A stretch of DNA of 64,000 nt from Heterobilharzia americana. Its lineage: Eukaryota > Platyhelminthes > Trematoda > Strigeidida > Schistosomatidae. Position 1 is the stretch's first letter, and the number at the start of each line of letters is the position of its first letter. A program made the position numbers and the translations under genes. The stretch covers positions 92,528,708 to 92,592,707 of the forward strand of contig OX104127.1 in NCBI GenBank assembly GCA_944470555.2. The letters are read 5' to 3'. Positions 10,291 to 24,499 of the stretch are shown here, one piece after another. Under the pieces are notes generated by a model. The model was given only the letters and a program-made list of their open reading frames with translations. It did no database searches and was not told the DNA's origin.

Positions 10291-12420
10291 AATTATTTCC
10301 TTAACTTGTACTTTACACAAAGTTCCTGCACTTGTCTTAATTTTCTTTGAAGGTCAAAAGAAAATTCTAGAAATACTTTAGAATATCATTGGGACAATAA
10401 AGATTGATGATCTAATAAAACGCTAACATTTTTGTAGAATATTTTTCTGTTCATCAATATTTCACTTGGCACAATTATTACTATTTGTTTTTACCTTACG
10501 ACTATCTTTCTCTACTTTGTTCAGTTCATAGGGGATAATAATAATCTCCTTATTCCAAACAGTATTGATGATACAGTTTTAGAATTCTTAGCTTGTAAGT
10601 CACTCCTAGAACAATATTTTCAGACGAAATGCTTATTGCATCTGAATGATGTTCACAATAACAGTATTCAGGATAGTAATGTGACACAACCAGTTGGTTT
10701 TAGATAAGTGTCCAGTCTCAGATGAAGAATCAACAGAAATGTAAGTGTAACTTCAGTGTTGGGGGTTCATTCAGTCAGGTCGTTCTCGAGGGGAAGCCTG
10801 ATGTAGTGCTCAGTAGACTTGCCTATGAATTTCTATCTTTTGTAAGGTTTGTATTAACTATCTACTTCTATTGATTGATGAATAAATTTTAACATACTTA
10901 TTCTAGTTTACCCAGTTCACTTACCAACCAAATTGATTGAAATAAATACGTTGTACTACTGCCACTGTATTCTTGTCTGCTACGATGTGATTGTCTGAAG
11001 TAAACTGTTTTAAGTGCTAACCGTAAACTTCATGTTCAACAAGATCCAACTCACCTTTGACAGGTATTCTAAACTTCAAAGAAATGTTGGTGAAAATGGT
11101 AAAAATAATCTGAAACAGTGTCACTTTCCCAAAATCATGAAGTTATTTCCTTCTAAGTAAACTAAACTTCCAAGATTTGTAGGTTTATCTACATAGTTTA
11201 TGCGTGAATATTCCTAAGAAATAACTGACTCATTACCAGCCTTAATTCCTTATTTATTGTTTACAATACAGGACGAAACACTTGTTCTGGATTCCAGTGC
11301 TAGCCACTAAGTAAACTATAACACTATCTGTTAGCATAACTAAGCTCTAATTTACATATTTCACCATTTGTGCTAAATGTTCCATAGTTTTTGAGTAATG
11401 AACTTAATTTTAACTCGAATATTTATCTCTCCTGTATTACTGATCAACATTTGTAACTAGAAACCACTCTGATAAATCGAAAGTATTACCTACTAGCCAG
11501 ATTAGGATACTACAGGCATGCGATTGCCCATTTGAATGTGTGTGTGTGTGGGAGTGAGGAGTGTATTGTGCTAATGGCTTGCGTAACTGCATACAAGACT
11601 TAAGATGGGAATTAATTCCTCTGAATTAAAACTTCACTAAGGCTGATTCCCTGTGGCTAACCAAACTACAATTCCACTGGTCGTACATATTTTCAAAAAT
11701 ATGCAAACTTAAGAACTAAACGAGAACAAGGAAAAAGATATTGGTAAGTTAGAACAACGTTTTACATGCTGGAATTGTGGTTATCATATGACCCTTGAAT
11801 CAAGAATATTCAGTTATGAGTAATATGGACGTTATTAGCCAGCCAATAAGTTCCATCCAATAAACGTGAGGTCTCACTTCTATCCACTCTAAAATATCTG
11901 CAGTGTGTGAGTCGATACAGCTGAACTCTTCAAATCACCTACCTCAAAGTGTCATTCTCACCACGGGCTAAGAATTTCACAAACACTTGTGACATTTTTC
12001 ACTCTCACTCAAGCACCAACTGTCTTGCCTATATATCGTGTGAAATTGGTGGCTGACAGACAATGAAGTGTACACACCAATGTTTTTTGAATGAAGACGA
12101 GATTCAATTTAGATCGGTGAATGCTGACTCCTTATTAAAGTTAATTCTGTCTTGAATAGTTAGAATCTAACTTGGTGGTATTTGAGGGGAACTGTATCGT
12201 GGCTTGGATCTATTCTGAAAGAAGAAAAATAAACTCAGAAAACTGTGGATACCACAATAAATAAGGCTAGGAAATCCATTGTAGGATCCGATTCATCGAA
12301 TGAACCCGCAGCTAGATGAATCAAAATGATTTAATTTGATATTGAAAACTAATAATCCTAACATAATGTATAATACTATTATAATTCATAAGTTAGGTTA
12401 TCAAATCGGGCCTACAGTAG
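10291..12420. other. No recognised feature
   Basis: AT-rich sequence without long frames. A short TG run lies at 11538-11550. No match to the repeats described elsewhere in the window was seen. Confidence 0.4.
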
Positions 12421-12777
12421 ATTTTAGAAACACTTCGACAGAGAAGTAATTTGACAGGCAGCTGCTTCAAAACTACGGTTTCACTGTCACAAAACTTCAT
12501 CAACCTCAGTCAACAGTTATATCCTATATGATAAGACCACATACCAAGCAGTTCACAAAAAACATGGAAAGCTCAGTGGTGCCCTCGGAGTGGAAGTGAA
12601 GACAGGAGTAAGACAGGACTGCAGCCTACTATCACCAATCATCTTCCTGATTGTGGTCGACTCTACTCGACTGAACTGGATCATGCAACAGACAACTGTG
12701 AGTAACTTTGAGAAGATGGGCATACGCTGATTGGAACGATGAAAAGACCACAGAGGAAGATTTGGATTTCGCCTCCA

Positions 12778-12978
<201 letters not shown>

Positions 12979-13054
12979 TTATGTCCAATGTCTTGTCTCA
13001 CAAACTCGAAGATGTACAGGCAAAACGAACAAGTTGACAGAAGAGGTGATGTGA

Positions 13055-13098
13055 TGTGAGGTGAGGTGAGGTGAGGCTAGGCGAGGCGAGGCGAGGCG
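13055..13098 (+). repeat. GGTGA/GGCGA pentanucleotide expansion
   Basis: Runs of GGTGA then GGCGA at the spot where other RTE-B copies read a single GAGGC(A)GCGAAG. The same expansion, shorter, is seen at 23314-23350 in copy B4. Confidence 0.85.
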
Positions 13099-13925
13099 GC
13101 GAAGGAAGATGGGACTTCCTTCAAGTGAAGGTGAAGATAGAGAAGACAGAGGTGGAGGTGATGCAGATATTCAACTAGCGGCATCAACCAGAAACACTAA
13201 TCACCATCAACAGGAGAAATCTGAGGGAAGTTGTCTCTTCACCCACCTACCTACCTACCAACGTAGGCAAGACAAGGCAGCATCGTTTCAACTACAGCGA
13301 GCAGCAGCGGCGCCACGGGTGATCATGTCAAATCAGCCACGATCGGAAAGACAGCAAGACAGGCCTTCCTGCATTAATCTGGAGTCAGTGTGGAGATCTA
13401 CTGCACTCAGCACAAAGCGTGAACAAGATCCGGATTTTTAATACCAATGTTAAGTCAGTGTTGCTATATAGTTCAGAAACTCGGCGTATCACGGAAAGCA
13501 TTTCCAACAAACTACAGACATACATCAACAACAGCTTCTGCCTACACTCACTCGATACTGAAGATCAGATTGGATGGCCAGAAAGAATAAGCAACAAGGA
13601 ACTCTGACGTGGCGACGAACCAACCAAGAACCTATCTCCTAACAAATATGCAGAAGAAAGTGGAAATGGATTGGGCATACGCTGAGAAGATTGTTTGGGG
13701 ACATCACGTGCCAGGCCGTCGAGTGGAAGCCAGGTGGGAAACGACGAGTTGGGTGTCCGAGGGTAACATGGGGGAGATCACGTGGGGAGGAAATGAAAGC
13801 TTATTGGTGGGGTGGGGTGGGAGTGGAGCCAGGTTAAAAAGACTTCAGGGGAGAGAAAATGCAATGGAGACGTGCAACTGAATCCCTATGTTCCACTAGG
13901 AACCCAAGGAAAAAATAATAATGAT

Positions 13926-15340
13926 CATAATAATAATATCTAAGTATGTTCACACGAGTCTGCCAAAGTGTAACTTTTGCCTGCCTAATGAAGTTAGTAG
14001 TAGATTAGTCTGCATATATAATACAACTGTGTGGTTAAAAATACCAGAGTTATTATTGAAAACATTCCTGCAGTAATTTATCACAACAAAGTCAATTTAA
14101 GCCAGAGGTTATGCCATAAGTTATGCGCATATAATGAAGATGTGTATATTAAATTAAATCTTGGTGAATTAAAGTATTCAAATGTGATTTTTTGCAGATT
14201 ACGGTTCAGTCAATACAACGTTTCATTTTGTTTATTATCCGTGTTGGTTTAATTTTCTTAGATTGGGCGTGTTATGCAGATTTTCGACTTCGCAGGATTT
14301 ATGCCACTAAGTTCCCCACTGATTATTTTACCAACCAAGCTGCACCACTTTTCTCCTGGCTTGATTTTTCTTTCACGTGACTCACTGTAGGTTTCACCCA
14401 ATTACCAGGTGACTTCATGACGCGTTACTGTCACCTGATCGTACTCACTCACTTCAGAACTTCTTATCTCAGTTCAAAATCTACTGGAATTAAACGGAGG
14501 GTGAATCACATTGATTACCAGTCCCACTATCCAGTGGTCACTGATTCGAATCCTACAGAGGCTCAAATTTTCATTTACTTGATAACATTTTAAGATAAAC
14601 TCATGACGTTTCTGTTTCTCTCTCTTTCTTTGTGATATGAGTATTAGAATCTTCCATGTGTATGAAACAGGCCCTGAATCATTCCTGTCTGCATTTACTT
14701 GATGTTGATTTGACAAAAGAAGATTAGGTTACCAATCTTTCATCCACGCAATTAATTTTTCAATACTGTCTTTCTCTCACCCTGTTGTTTGAATGTCCAA
14801 CTGTATGTATAGCTATACCCAAGCTTTCCCCTAAATTCCCTGTCTTGTTAGAATGTTCTAATCTTGGTTTAGCTAAATTTTGTGCTCTATTATAGTGATT
14901 GACGGTGGTCGACTACTTTCACCTATGCATTTTCCTCGCTATCTTTTCAAGGAATTGATAGATTGTATTAAGATAAAGAAGTAAGGGAATAGCTTGGCAG
15001 TAGTTGTGCATGCGCTTACGTACAACCGCATGAATGGAGGATACAGAACAGCCATATTGAAAACCAATTTAGTTAAGTGGATGAAGAGATCAAAAATCAA
15101 ATCTCTGTTTATTGAGTCAGCATCAAATAAATGATTCAGTGACTTTTCTAAACATATAGAAAATTCTTCTGATCATCTGATAAAGGAGGCGAGAGAATTA
15201 CAATAATTTATGCTTTGTCTCAAAATTCTGTATAATATATTCTGTCTGAAACGTTGTTCAGTTCCCGGAATTCACGCCTTTGAAAAATACGCTTTGTTAG
15301 GATGAAAGATTTAGATCACAGGGTTTTTAACACAACTGCT
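13926..15340. other. No gene; dispersed repeat at 14385-14520
   Basis: AT-rich. The 14385-14520 segment resembles 9905-10030. Nothing else recognised. Confidence 0.4.
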
Positions 15341-15354
15341 TCTTTAGAAGTAAT

Positions 15355-15800
15355 ATCCATCATGGACTGATATCACCTGGGGAAACCATTGAAAATCTAG
15401 GAACACCGGACATCTGTTTCGTCCTAGCATGGGACTCCTCAGTAGTACGCACATACGACCCGGTCACCGATCAAACTCAGGACCTTCAGGTTTCACGACG
15501 AACGCGCTAACCATTAGTCACTGGGTCGGTTTCCAGTGGTTCACAATTTCCAACTTCTATCAATTCACTATATAGCACGACTATCACCCAACGTCTTCAG
15601 TTAGCATTCACTTCACTACGACTAGTTGACCCCACAGGTCAAAATTCTCACTAGAGCTTCGTGATATTTATCTGGAACAAGTCACTAACGGGCACTGTAC
15701 AGTAATGTATTTTTGAGATGTATTAGAGTAAAGCCCGAAAAGGATTTATTTGAAAACAATATTGTTCGTTTATATGTCTTGTTCTAATATACTTCTTCTT
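15355..15800 (-). repeat. Hammerhead repeat family 2 joined to a Penelope-flank segment
   Basis: A full minus-oriented unit from ATGGACTGATATCACCTGGGG to the CACTAACGGGCACTGTACAG end, followed directly by 15710-15800, which matches the inverted arms around Penelope-like P2 (TATTAGAGTAAAGCCCG). The junction links this repeat family to that Penelope-like lineage. Confidence 0.75.
15402..15452 (-). ncRNA. Hammerhead ribozyme, family 2
   Basis: Minus strand: CTGAGGA core, stem II GTCC/GGAC with loop CATGCTA, GAAAC, and a GTC cleavage triplet. Stem I is weaker than in other copies (one mismatch and several G-U pairs). Confidence 0.65.
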
Positions 15801-17190
15801 CATCATGCTGAGAGAACTTCAGGTTCTTATGAAAAAGATAAGTTTTACAGATTTAAAAACAGTTTCCTGCTAGGTATGAGATAATAATGGAAATATACCA
15901 AGTTTTGCCTATCTAGAAGAGAGGATTATCAAAGTCGTTGGTATTTAAAATGTGGTAAAAACAAGTGTTGCAGATAATCCTTGCTGAGGAGGATCAACAA
16001 ACTCGAAACCTAGGTCAAGCAGGGATTCCTGAGGACTCCCCAAACAACTGACATCCATCAAAGTGCACCATAATAGTGAGCTTGAAACTTCGTGGCCACA
16101 TTGCAAAGTGATTAATAGAATTCAGACGACACTCAAGACTAGACGCATGGATTTTTTTTTTTCATTTAGTCTTTATGAGCTGCTTAACACTTCTGTAATT
16201 TCAGTAGTACTATACAAAAGAATTTCAATAGATTTCAGCTTATCGATGAAAAGTCGATCTGTTGATAAGTTCGATAAGTTCAGGCAGGACGACAATAAAA
16301 ATCAGATGAATGAAATGAAGTTGATGGCTTATTATAAACTCCTGGAAATATGAGCTATTCGGTGATACATTCTCATAGAACAATAAATGATTTGCCCAAC
16401 ATAATAAATAACCCAGAATTTAGTAAAACTATTATGCAGGTAAATTTGTTACTGACTCACAGACGGATTTTCGAAGTTTGCGTAAAAATTCAAGTCATAT
16501 ATCAGCGCAAATACTCATCAGTAGCACTGAATGATACTCGCACTATATCACAGGCAGACAGAAGCTGGAAAATTGTGGATTGGTGGATCTTGACTCAGTG
16601 CCAGGCTGGTAATATGATCCTGGTGTCAGCTGACATTCTTGTTTACGATCCCTCATGGGGTTACTAGCTCATAACACTAAGTAACCTCAAACTAGGATAA
16701 ATCAGCTGTCAGTGCCTCCAGGTTTCAATGATTCTCCAAATGATGTTGATGCGTGGTTAAGATCTCTATAAACTTCCGAGATGAGTGAAGAAATAATTAC
16801 GTAAAGCACAACTAGTTCGTACCAGTAGCCAAAAGTTCGAGTTTACAGAGAATTGGAAATCTTTATGCGAAAAGGAAGTCATCCATTGAAGCAAGAGTTC
16901 ATAAAGGAGTTATAAAATGAATAAAAGACGAGTAGTTGTTTCCATCTGGAAGTACAAATATGGTCTCGGCAGTTTCATTCTAATAGGGTTCGTGAGTCAG
17001 AGGAACCTTCAATCCTACTACAAGTTGATGATTTTGAAAGATTTTAAGACATCTACTTGGTGATCTATATCTTCCAAAGATTCGGTAATCGCATAGCTTA
17101 AGTCATTGTATCCCCCTGGTGACATACTCCTTGGAACAGATCCAATAATATTTGATGAGTCTATAACTTTCTCTGTCAAATGTTGTTGCT
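15801..17190. other. No recognised feature
   Basis: Contains two adjacent frames (16063-16353 and 16350-16667) with no family resemblance, no splice context that I trust and no repeats. Treated as chance. Confidence 0.35.
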
Positions 17191-17990
17191 GTGGCCCTTA
17201 GGAGTCGCTCTTTTCGAATGACTTTAAAGGCCACCTTGAAAACGGCAAAATAACCAATCAGTATTCCGTATTTCTTCTAAAAGGTAGTTCTTTGTAAAAA
17301 GAAAGAAAAGTAATTAGTGATTTCAACAGTTGTTAGGGTCGCTTTCGAAGACACAGGCATCTTTGATAAGATGGATTTTGATAAAATAGAGAAATGTAAT
17401 TGGTTATTTCAATTATTACTGGGGTGGTCTTTAAAGTCACTCGAAATCACTCCTCTTCTCTAAAGAATTAGTGGTAGGACGGACTTTAAAAGTCCCCATA
17501 ATAGCTGCTGGGATACCAATTCCTTTTCTTTATTCTATGAAAAAAACTACCTTCCTAACAAAAATATTGAAACTTGATTGATTATTCAGCGGTTGCTAAG
17601 TTGACCTTTAGAATGAATCTGAGACGTGTTATGCTCTTTTATGTAGTTTAAAATTTTGTTGTATTGGTAAAAAGGGTGACTTTGAAGTCCAACCTAACAA
17701 CTGATGAGACAGCCAATTAAATTCCTTTATTTTGTAGAAAAGTACTTCCTTAGACGAAGTGGCGAAACCTGTTGGTTATTTTGGCAGTTCTTAAGATGGC
17801 CTTTAAAGTCGCTCGATAAAACCATGTGATGATCTCCGATTTCCTATAAAGTTAACCCTACCGTCTGAAATGACGAGTGACTCAAAGAAAGACTTTAAAG
17901 GCCATCCTGCAACTGCTGAGATAACCAATCGCATTTCATTATTTTATAAAAACCACCTTTGACGAACTCTTGTAAAAAATATTTCCCAGC
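17190..17990. repeat. Array of palindromic CCAAT / CTTTAAAG units
   Basis: Alternating forward motifs (GACTTTAAAGGCCACC ... ATAACCAATCA) at about 17218, 17483, 17678 and 17900, and reverse motifs (TTGGTTATTT ... GGTCTTTAAAGTCAC) at about 17400, 17585 and 17780. Period is roughly 220 bp. Each forward-reverse pair is an inverted repeat around a T-rich centre. Same family as 53.6-54.3 and 55.4-56.2 kb. No coding content. Confidence 0.7.
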
Positions 17991-19455
17991 CCAGATTCAT
18001 AGATAACATAAAACTAAAGAACCCAAATGAATGAACACATTTGATGCCAAAAAAGATTTTGTTGAATTTCGAACCCGGTGATGACATTGCAGCAGACATT
18101 CTCAAAAAACTACTGTATATATCCTTGAATAGAAAATACTTCTCCACCAACCTTCGAATAAATTTCTCCTGCAAGAAATATTTTGGTCAACGTGCGAGAG
18201 ATAAATCGATGGATTGAGCCATATCAATGTATGTGTACCAGTTCACTTGACCTTGTAGACCTGAGCACATCGCCCCTAAAAGGCATCCGCTTGTAAAATA
18301 TGCTCACGAACACTCCCTAGCTTACCTGGTAAAAGGAGGAAGGAAATGTTTCTTCAACCAAGTAAAAGAACACCTTGTGAACTCAGATGGCTAAGCTCCT
18401 TTTGAGAACTCTTTCAAATTACTCTACACGGTTCGAACAAACCACTCGAAGAGAGTAAGATTAAGGCATTACGGTAAAGCTGAACCGCTAGGCATTCAGA
18501 AGTTCAAATCAGCGTTATATGTCCCTAAAAGGTACATTCAACCGTTATCTTTGCCATGGCCATCATAAGCCCTTGACTGTCATATATTCATTCTGTGTTA
18601 CACAACTACATTTTTATTTTCATAATCCCTTGTTTATTTTCCTACTGTAAATCCAAATTTGTATTACGTAACTTCCTTCGGTTATTCAATATGTCTTGAC
18701 CCCTCACAGCCTAGTAAATGACTTCGGGGAAAAAAAAATTTCTCTTCACTTCAACCGTATTATGCCTTTTCCTATGATCAAATTAGTGTTTCCCTCCGTT
18801 GAAATATTTTATCACAATATACGATTGTACAGCTTATGAAAGTGAATCGTTTGAAAAAACAATCTTCTCTGAATTATTTGTTTTACAATCAATATTAATT
18901 TATTATGAAAAAGTCCATTCAACAAAATGCATTTCATCATGATAAATCAATGAGTTGGTACTTTTCACCATTAGTGAATATCCTAGAGATCAATAAAGCA
19001 GTTGATTCTTGTTATCATCATTTCAAGGACTAATAATTGAGACATGGAAACAGGTAAGCATATTGATGAACATAACACATCATTTCAGTTAATAATCGTT
19101 TCTTTAGTCCACTAAGTCAAAATTCAATTTTCTTCGACAATATCGATTTACGCGAGATATTACAGCAATTCTACGGTATTATGAACTCAAAACAATAGAG
19201 AACGGAAGAACAATTATCCAGTAAAGTTAAGTTAAATGTAAGTATAAGGTAACCAAACAAACTGTGGACGTGGTTACAATGAAAAAGGTTAACCTAACCA
19301 ATTCTCTATCTATGTAACATAGAGTTTACGGCCATAGATCTTCTTTTCTACAAGAACCTTAACCAGGAAGTGTACAGTTTCTTAGATGGCTCAGACCAAT
19401 AATCGGAGAGTGGATGAAATTGTGTCATGTTTCAGTTTACCCGCCTTATTTTAAG
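17991..19455. other. No recognised feature
   Basis: AT-rich. CCCTAAAAGG occurs twice (about 18275 and 18532) without an evident larger repeat. Homopolymer A run at 18731-18739. Confidence 0.35.
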
Positions 19456-19459
19456 TTGG

Positions 19460-19870
19460 TTTTCATCATGGACTGACGTTAGTCAGTGGAACATTGGAAA
19501 CACTGGAAACTAATGCTCATCAGTGACCAGCTTCTGGAGATGATTCCTGAAGTTCCAATGAGAAGTCGTGACCAGTGGGGAAAACCTGGTGGAAGTGAGC
19601 AAAAATACTCAACGATGATATTGGGTGATGATCGTGTTATGTCGTGAACTGACAGAAGTTGGAAACATGGACCGTTGGGTTTCGACCCAGTGGGTCAATG
19701 ATAACGTCCTGACCACAGGACATGAAGGTCCTGGGGTCCTGATGGGGTCACGGGTGAGCACTGCTGAGGAGTCCCATGCTAGGATGAAACAGCTTCCAGT
19801 GCTCACAGATTTCCAATGTTCCTCCAAATGGTGTCAGTCTATGATCAATTCCAGCCTAATAATCTATAAT
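19460..19870 (+). repeat. Hammerhead repeat family 2, plus unit with a minus stub
   Basis: A short minus-oriented start (19463-19505) is followed by a nearly complete plus unit. The stretch 19565-19705 is the reverse complement of 20735-20895 with near-perfect identity, so these two units form a long inverted repeat about 1 kb apart. Confidence 0.8.
19754..19806 (+). ncRNA. Hammerhead ribozyme with perfect 10-bp stem I
   Basis: Stem I GTGAGCACTG (19754-19763) pairs fully with CAGTGCTCAC (19797-19806). Core CTGAGGA at 19764-19770, stem II GTCC/GGAT (one G-U), GAAA at 19786-19789, stem III ACAGCT, cleavage triplet TTC (an allowed NUH). This is the best-paired hammerhead in the window. Confidence 0.75.
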
Positions 19871-20569
19871 CTGTTGACTAGTCAAACTAGTAATTGATTA
19901 TGGTTGAATAGCTATCCGCTATATTAAATGAAACAAGGGAATATATGTATATACATGTAATACAAGAAGTGAATCCTAACGGAGCAGTTGAGAAAAATAT
20001 AAATGATAAGTGGTAAAAAATTTTGGACTTTTGAATAAGTTATATCTACGAAAGTTCTCTGTTTTAGCATCTTACTGTTCGCTGTACTTGCGCCTTTTTC
20101 CCTTCTAGTCGACTGGTATCATCTCTTGAATTTTCGGCGATTGCTCTGTATACTACTCATATACATTCCTCTAAGCAGCGTTCACTGTGTACCGTGAATT
20201 ACTTTTCTACAGTATTAACCAGCGAATATTTTTAACCGCATAGCATATCGAATAAAAAAGTTGACCTGATGTTCATTTCCTACTCATAGATTAGTTGTTA
20301 AAGGTATTAAGTGTTTGTATCCTCTTTTTATTCAGCATTGTTAATATCGATGGCTATTCCGAAGGTTATTTGACAAAGGTAGTTCATTAGTAGTCAGTAA
20401 GGATTAACTGTAACTTTGAGCTAGCTGATGTCTCCTAAGAGACTGAAACCTACACCATGAAGTGTTGTAGCCAGAGATGTTACCAGTAAGCTTTACCAGC
20501 CGTGACTGACTTCGTGTAGGATTGTATTAGATACATTGATATGCTACTTCAGAGTACTCAATCAATATA

Positions 20570-20945
20570 CTTTTCAGATTGGTATTCATCACGAACTGAC
20601 ATCAGTTGGAGGGACATTCGACACCTGGGTGCAATAGACAGCTACTTCGTCCTAGTATGGGACGCCTTAGGAGTGCGTACCCATCACCCCGCTCTCCAAG
20701 GATGCAACCCGCGACCTTCAAACCCCGTGGTCAGGACGTTATCATTGACCCACTGGGTCGAAACCCAACGGTCCATGTTTCCAACTTCTGTCAGTTCACG
20801 ACATAACACGATCATCACCCAATATCATCGTTGAGTATTTTTGCTCACTTCCACCAGGTTTTCCCCACTGGTCACGGCTTCTCATTGGAACTTCAGGAAT
20901 CATCCGTCTAAGCTAGTCACCAATGGACACTAGATTAATTGAATT
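20570..20945 (-). repeat. Hammerhead repeat family 2, minus unit, ribozyme mutated
   Basis: A full-length minus unit. Its hammerhead region (about 20640-20685) reads CTAAGGC and GAAG in the core, so self-cleavage is unlikely. It is inverted partner to 19565-19705. Confidence 0.75.
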
Positions 20946-20964
20946 TGCGGATTTGTGGGGTTTA

Positions 20965-21190
20965 TAGATTTCAAGTTGTTATTCATCGCAGAATGATATC
21001 AGTTGGAGGAACATTGAAAACTTGGCAGCACTGGGCAGCTGTTTCGTCCTAGAAAGGGACTCCTCAGCAGTACGCACGCATGATCCTTTCAGGGATCCAG
21101 TGTTCCTAGCTTCCCAATGTTCCTCCAACTTCTGTCAGTTCATGATGAATACCAACTTCAAATCATCAAATCCCCACAAGTCCCCAAATT
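20965..21190 (-). repeat. Hammerhead repeat family 2, internally deleted foldback
   Basis: The minus unit starts normally, carries a hammerhead, then jumps at about 21095 to the opposite-oriented end of a unit (ATGATGAATACCAACTTCAAATC), leaving short inverted termini. Confidence 0.65.
21027..21076 (-). ncRNA. Hammerhead ribozyme, family 2, cleavage triplet GCC
   Basis: Minus strand: CTGAGGA, stem II GTCC/GGAC, GAAAC, stem III CAGCTG and stem I GTACTG/CAGTGC all present. The triplet is GCC in place of GTC, which should block or greatly slow cleavage. Confidence 0.6.
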
Positions 21191-22750
21191 ATATCAACAT
21201 ACTTTTGTCAGAGCAGATTCGTAAGACTTTCATGATCTTTCTTGTTGTTTTTTTAGTAAATCTAAACTAGAAAAGCAACCATAGGATCTGATTTTACATT
21301 TTCAAGAAAATCTTAAATGAAAACCAATGAATGAACGATTAAGAACACAACCAGTTGACCTAAAACTACGGTAAGTGTAATTTCTGTAACAGATTCAGTC
21401 TAACAACTCGGATTCGAGAATCTTCACTTACAGTAACTTAGGACTTCTTATTCTGTGTTTTATTCTTGTCGTCTTGATGAATTGATCTCCATTCCACCAC
21501 TGCCACTTCGTTGAACACTTATCCACTTCCTTGTACCATTATTTCAGGTGGTCAGAAAGACGCTTCTGCGTTAAAGACACTTTAACGCTAACTGTTTGAC
21601 AAAGAAGTATTCACAACTAACTTTATGTCTTTCGCTTAACTGTATCTTCAATTCCATCATCATCATCATCATCATACTTGTTTCAATCTTGGATTTCTAA
21701 AATGTATTACTAAGTCATGTCTTTTGAAATGATGAAAAATATTTAGAGAGCAGGATGAGGAGGATACTGATTCGGTATTCTCTGAGTTTTGGCATTTTCC
21801 CAGTGATATTTCATCTGTAGTACTAACTTCATAAACAACTAGCATAAGACATACTTGCTGTCAGACTTAGTAATGATCTAAAACGATAATAAATCTGTTG
21901 AATATATTTAAGTTGTCTATATTTTGCCCATCAAAGTTCAAATTTTATTCATCAGTCTTTTCAGTGGAGTTGTGCTACACACTCCTTCCTCCACTGGTAT
22001 TCTTTTCATCTGTATATACGTTAGTTACACTTTTCAGGTATCTTCTCTTTTGTATATGTCGTTGCTTTATAAATACGTCCTTTCTATCTTTTAAATACAT
22101 GAAGAGATTTTAACACTTAGTTATTGTATTAGCTTAAAGAGTAAGTTCGTACTGTGATTATATTTTCAAGGCAGATTTTGTCGATATCATTTGGTAACCA
22201 GTAGTGATTGGCGTTCATTTTAAATTATTCTTGTAAACTAAGTAGTCTTTCCTGTTGAAATTATTCCATTTGAAGGTCGCTTTCTTTGTATTTTTGTTAG
22301 ATTTGGTGTTTAACTTACAATTTACCAAAAAAACTGTTAAATTTCTGAGGTTATTATCGCTTGTATGCCATGAAATCTTTTGAAAACCTTTGGAACAATG
22401 TAGACGTCTAAAATCCCATCATAATTCTGTAGCTAAGTTAAGCATACGGCTGTTTCAGTGGCAAGTGTTAATGTTTTCGATAAAAGTATCATTTCTGGCG
22501 CCGAAAAGATATCCGAGTATACTACGCTTTTCCCTCATTGTCATGTTACGTGAGAAGAAAATGAGCATTTAGGTATAACCATTCTTAGGAAAGTAATGCA
22601 TTTCAATAAATATTTCGATTTCAGTTAGTGCGAAAGTTTCTGTTACCTTCAGTCTTTAGAAAGAGCACACACTTTAATTATGGATAAAAGTGAAACAGTT
22701 AAGGCATCAAAATATGTGAACAACACACCTAAAATAAATAACTACATCAT
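21191..22750. other. No gene; short (ATC)n
   Basis: AT-rich. A (CAT)n tract lies at about 21657-21676. Small frames (21898-22113, 22390-22572) have no recognisable similarity. Confidence 0.4.
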
Positions 22751-22753
22751 CTT

Positions 22754-23745
<992 letters not shown>

Positions 23746-24227
23746 CCCTCTAGATTCACAATCTAATTGTGTTTATGAAATAAAATCCTCAGACCGCTGC
23801 GCAGTATACATAAGAAAAACTCCCTGTGAAATCAAAATTAGGAAAAATGAACACCGAAGTTCTCCCATCCGACCCCATAGAAATCCAGTGGAACTTAAAA
23901 AACTTGAAAACACATCAGCCATATCTCTCTATATATGTTATAATTCCATGTTACAAGTTGGACTGTGATAGCTTCAGATTTATTCAGAAAGGCTTCAGAA
24001 ATTATAAAACAAGTGTCATAACCGAGTCTCTTGACATAAGTTGGAATCTAAATTGCATAAACAAGAATGAGATAATGGGACGAAGTTTGATTTGGTCGCA
24101 ACCCAACTCCACATACTCACATAACCAACATACATGTGATAAGAACTTTCAGTATATGTGTAAATGAAAACCCCAATCTCCAATTGATATCCTTCTAACA
24201 AGTGAAATAAAAGTCTGGTCATTTGTC
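23746..24227 (+). mobile_element. Penelope-like element fragment P3: GIY-YIG endonuclease
   Basis: Frame starting near 23737 reads IPLDSQSNCVYEIKSSDRCA, then VYIRKTPCEIKIRKNEH, the GIY-YIG pattern with the Gly of the second half changed to Arg (VYIR). A second frame continues with DSFRFIQKGFRNYK..VITESLDIS (about 23940-24040), close in layout to the same region of P4 at 60.4 kb. Only the C-terminal nuclease part is present and one frameshift is needed, so it is a remnant. Confidence 0.65.
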
Positions 24228-24380
24228 GGACCTTATAGCTCAGTTTGTAGAACAGCAGGTCGGAAACCCTGAGGTCGCTGGCTCGAACCCTGCCACGGTC
24301 CGAATTTTCATTTCACCTTCAATCATCACCCAGTATGAAATACTAGTCTGCCAACCTACGGCTGTCTCAGATGGTAAATG
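24228..24380 (+). repeat. tRNA-headed SINE, best-preserved copy
   Basis: A box TAGCTCAGTTTGTAGA (24236-24251), B box GGCTCGAACCC (24280-24290), with GGACC (24229-24233) complementary to GGTCC (24297-24301), as in a tRNA acceptor stem. The tail TTTTCATTTCACCTTCAATC and ATACTAGTCTGCC follow. It could be mistaken for a tRNA gene, but no proper anticodon arm is formed and the tail is shared with other copies. Confidence 0.7.
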
Positions 24381-24499
24381 ATAAAGAAACAACTATTTTC
24401 ATTATTTCACTATTCTGACAACGCAGTCATTCATGCAGAAGAAACACTTATCAAGTTGTCGGACAAAAACCGATTTGAGGGTTTGTTGGGGTTTAATGA

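Noticed and set aside
19609..20834. Two matching peptides (shared RTLSLTHWVETQ) on opposite strands that look like paralogous genes
   Set aside because: They are translations of the inverted pair of non-coding hammerhead repeats; the conservation is at DNA level.
24228..24302. Apparent tRNA gene
   Set aside because: A and B boxes and a partial acceptor pairing exist, but the anticodon arm is not normal and the same body plus tail occurs at several other sites, so it is a SINE.
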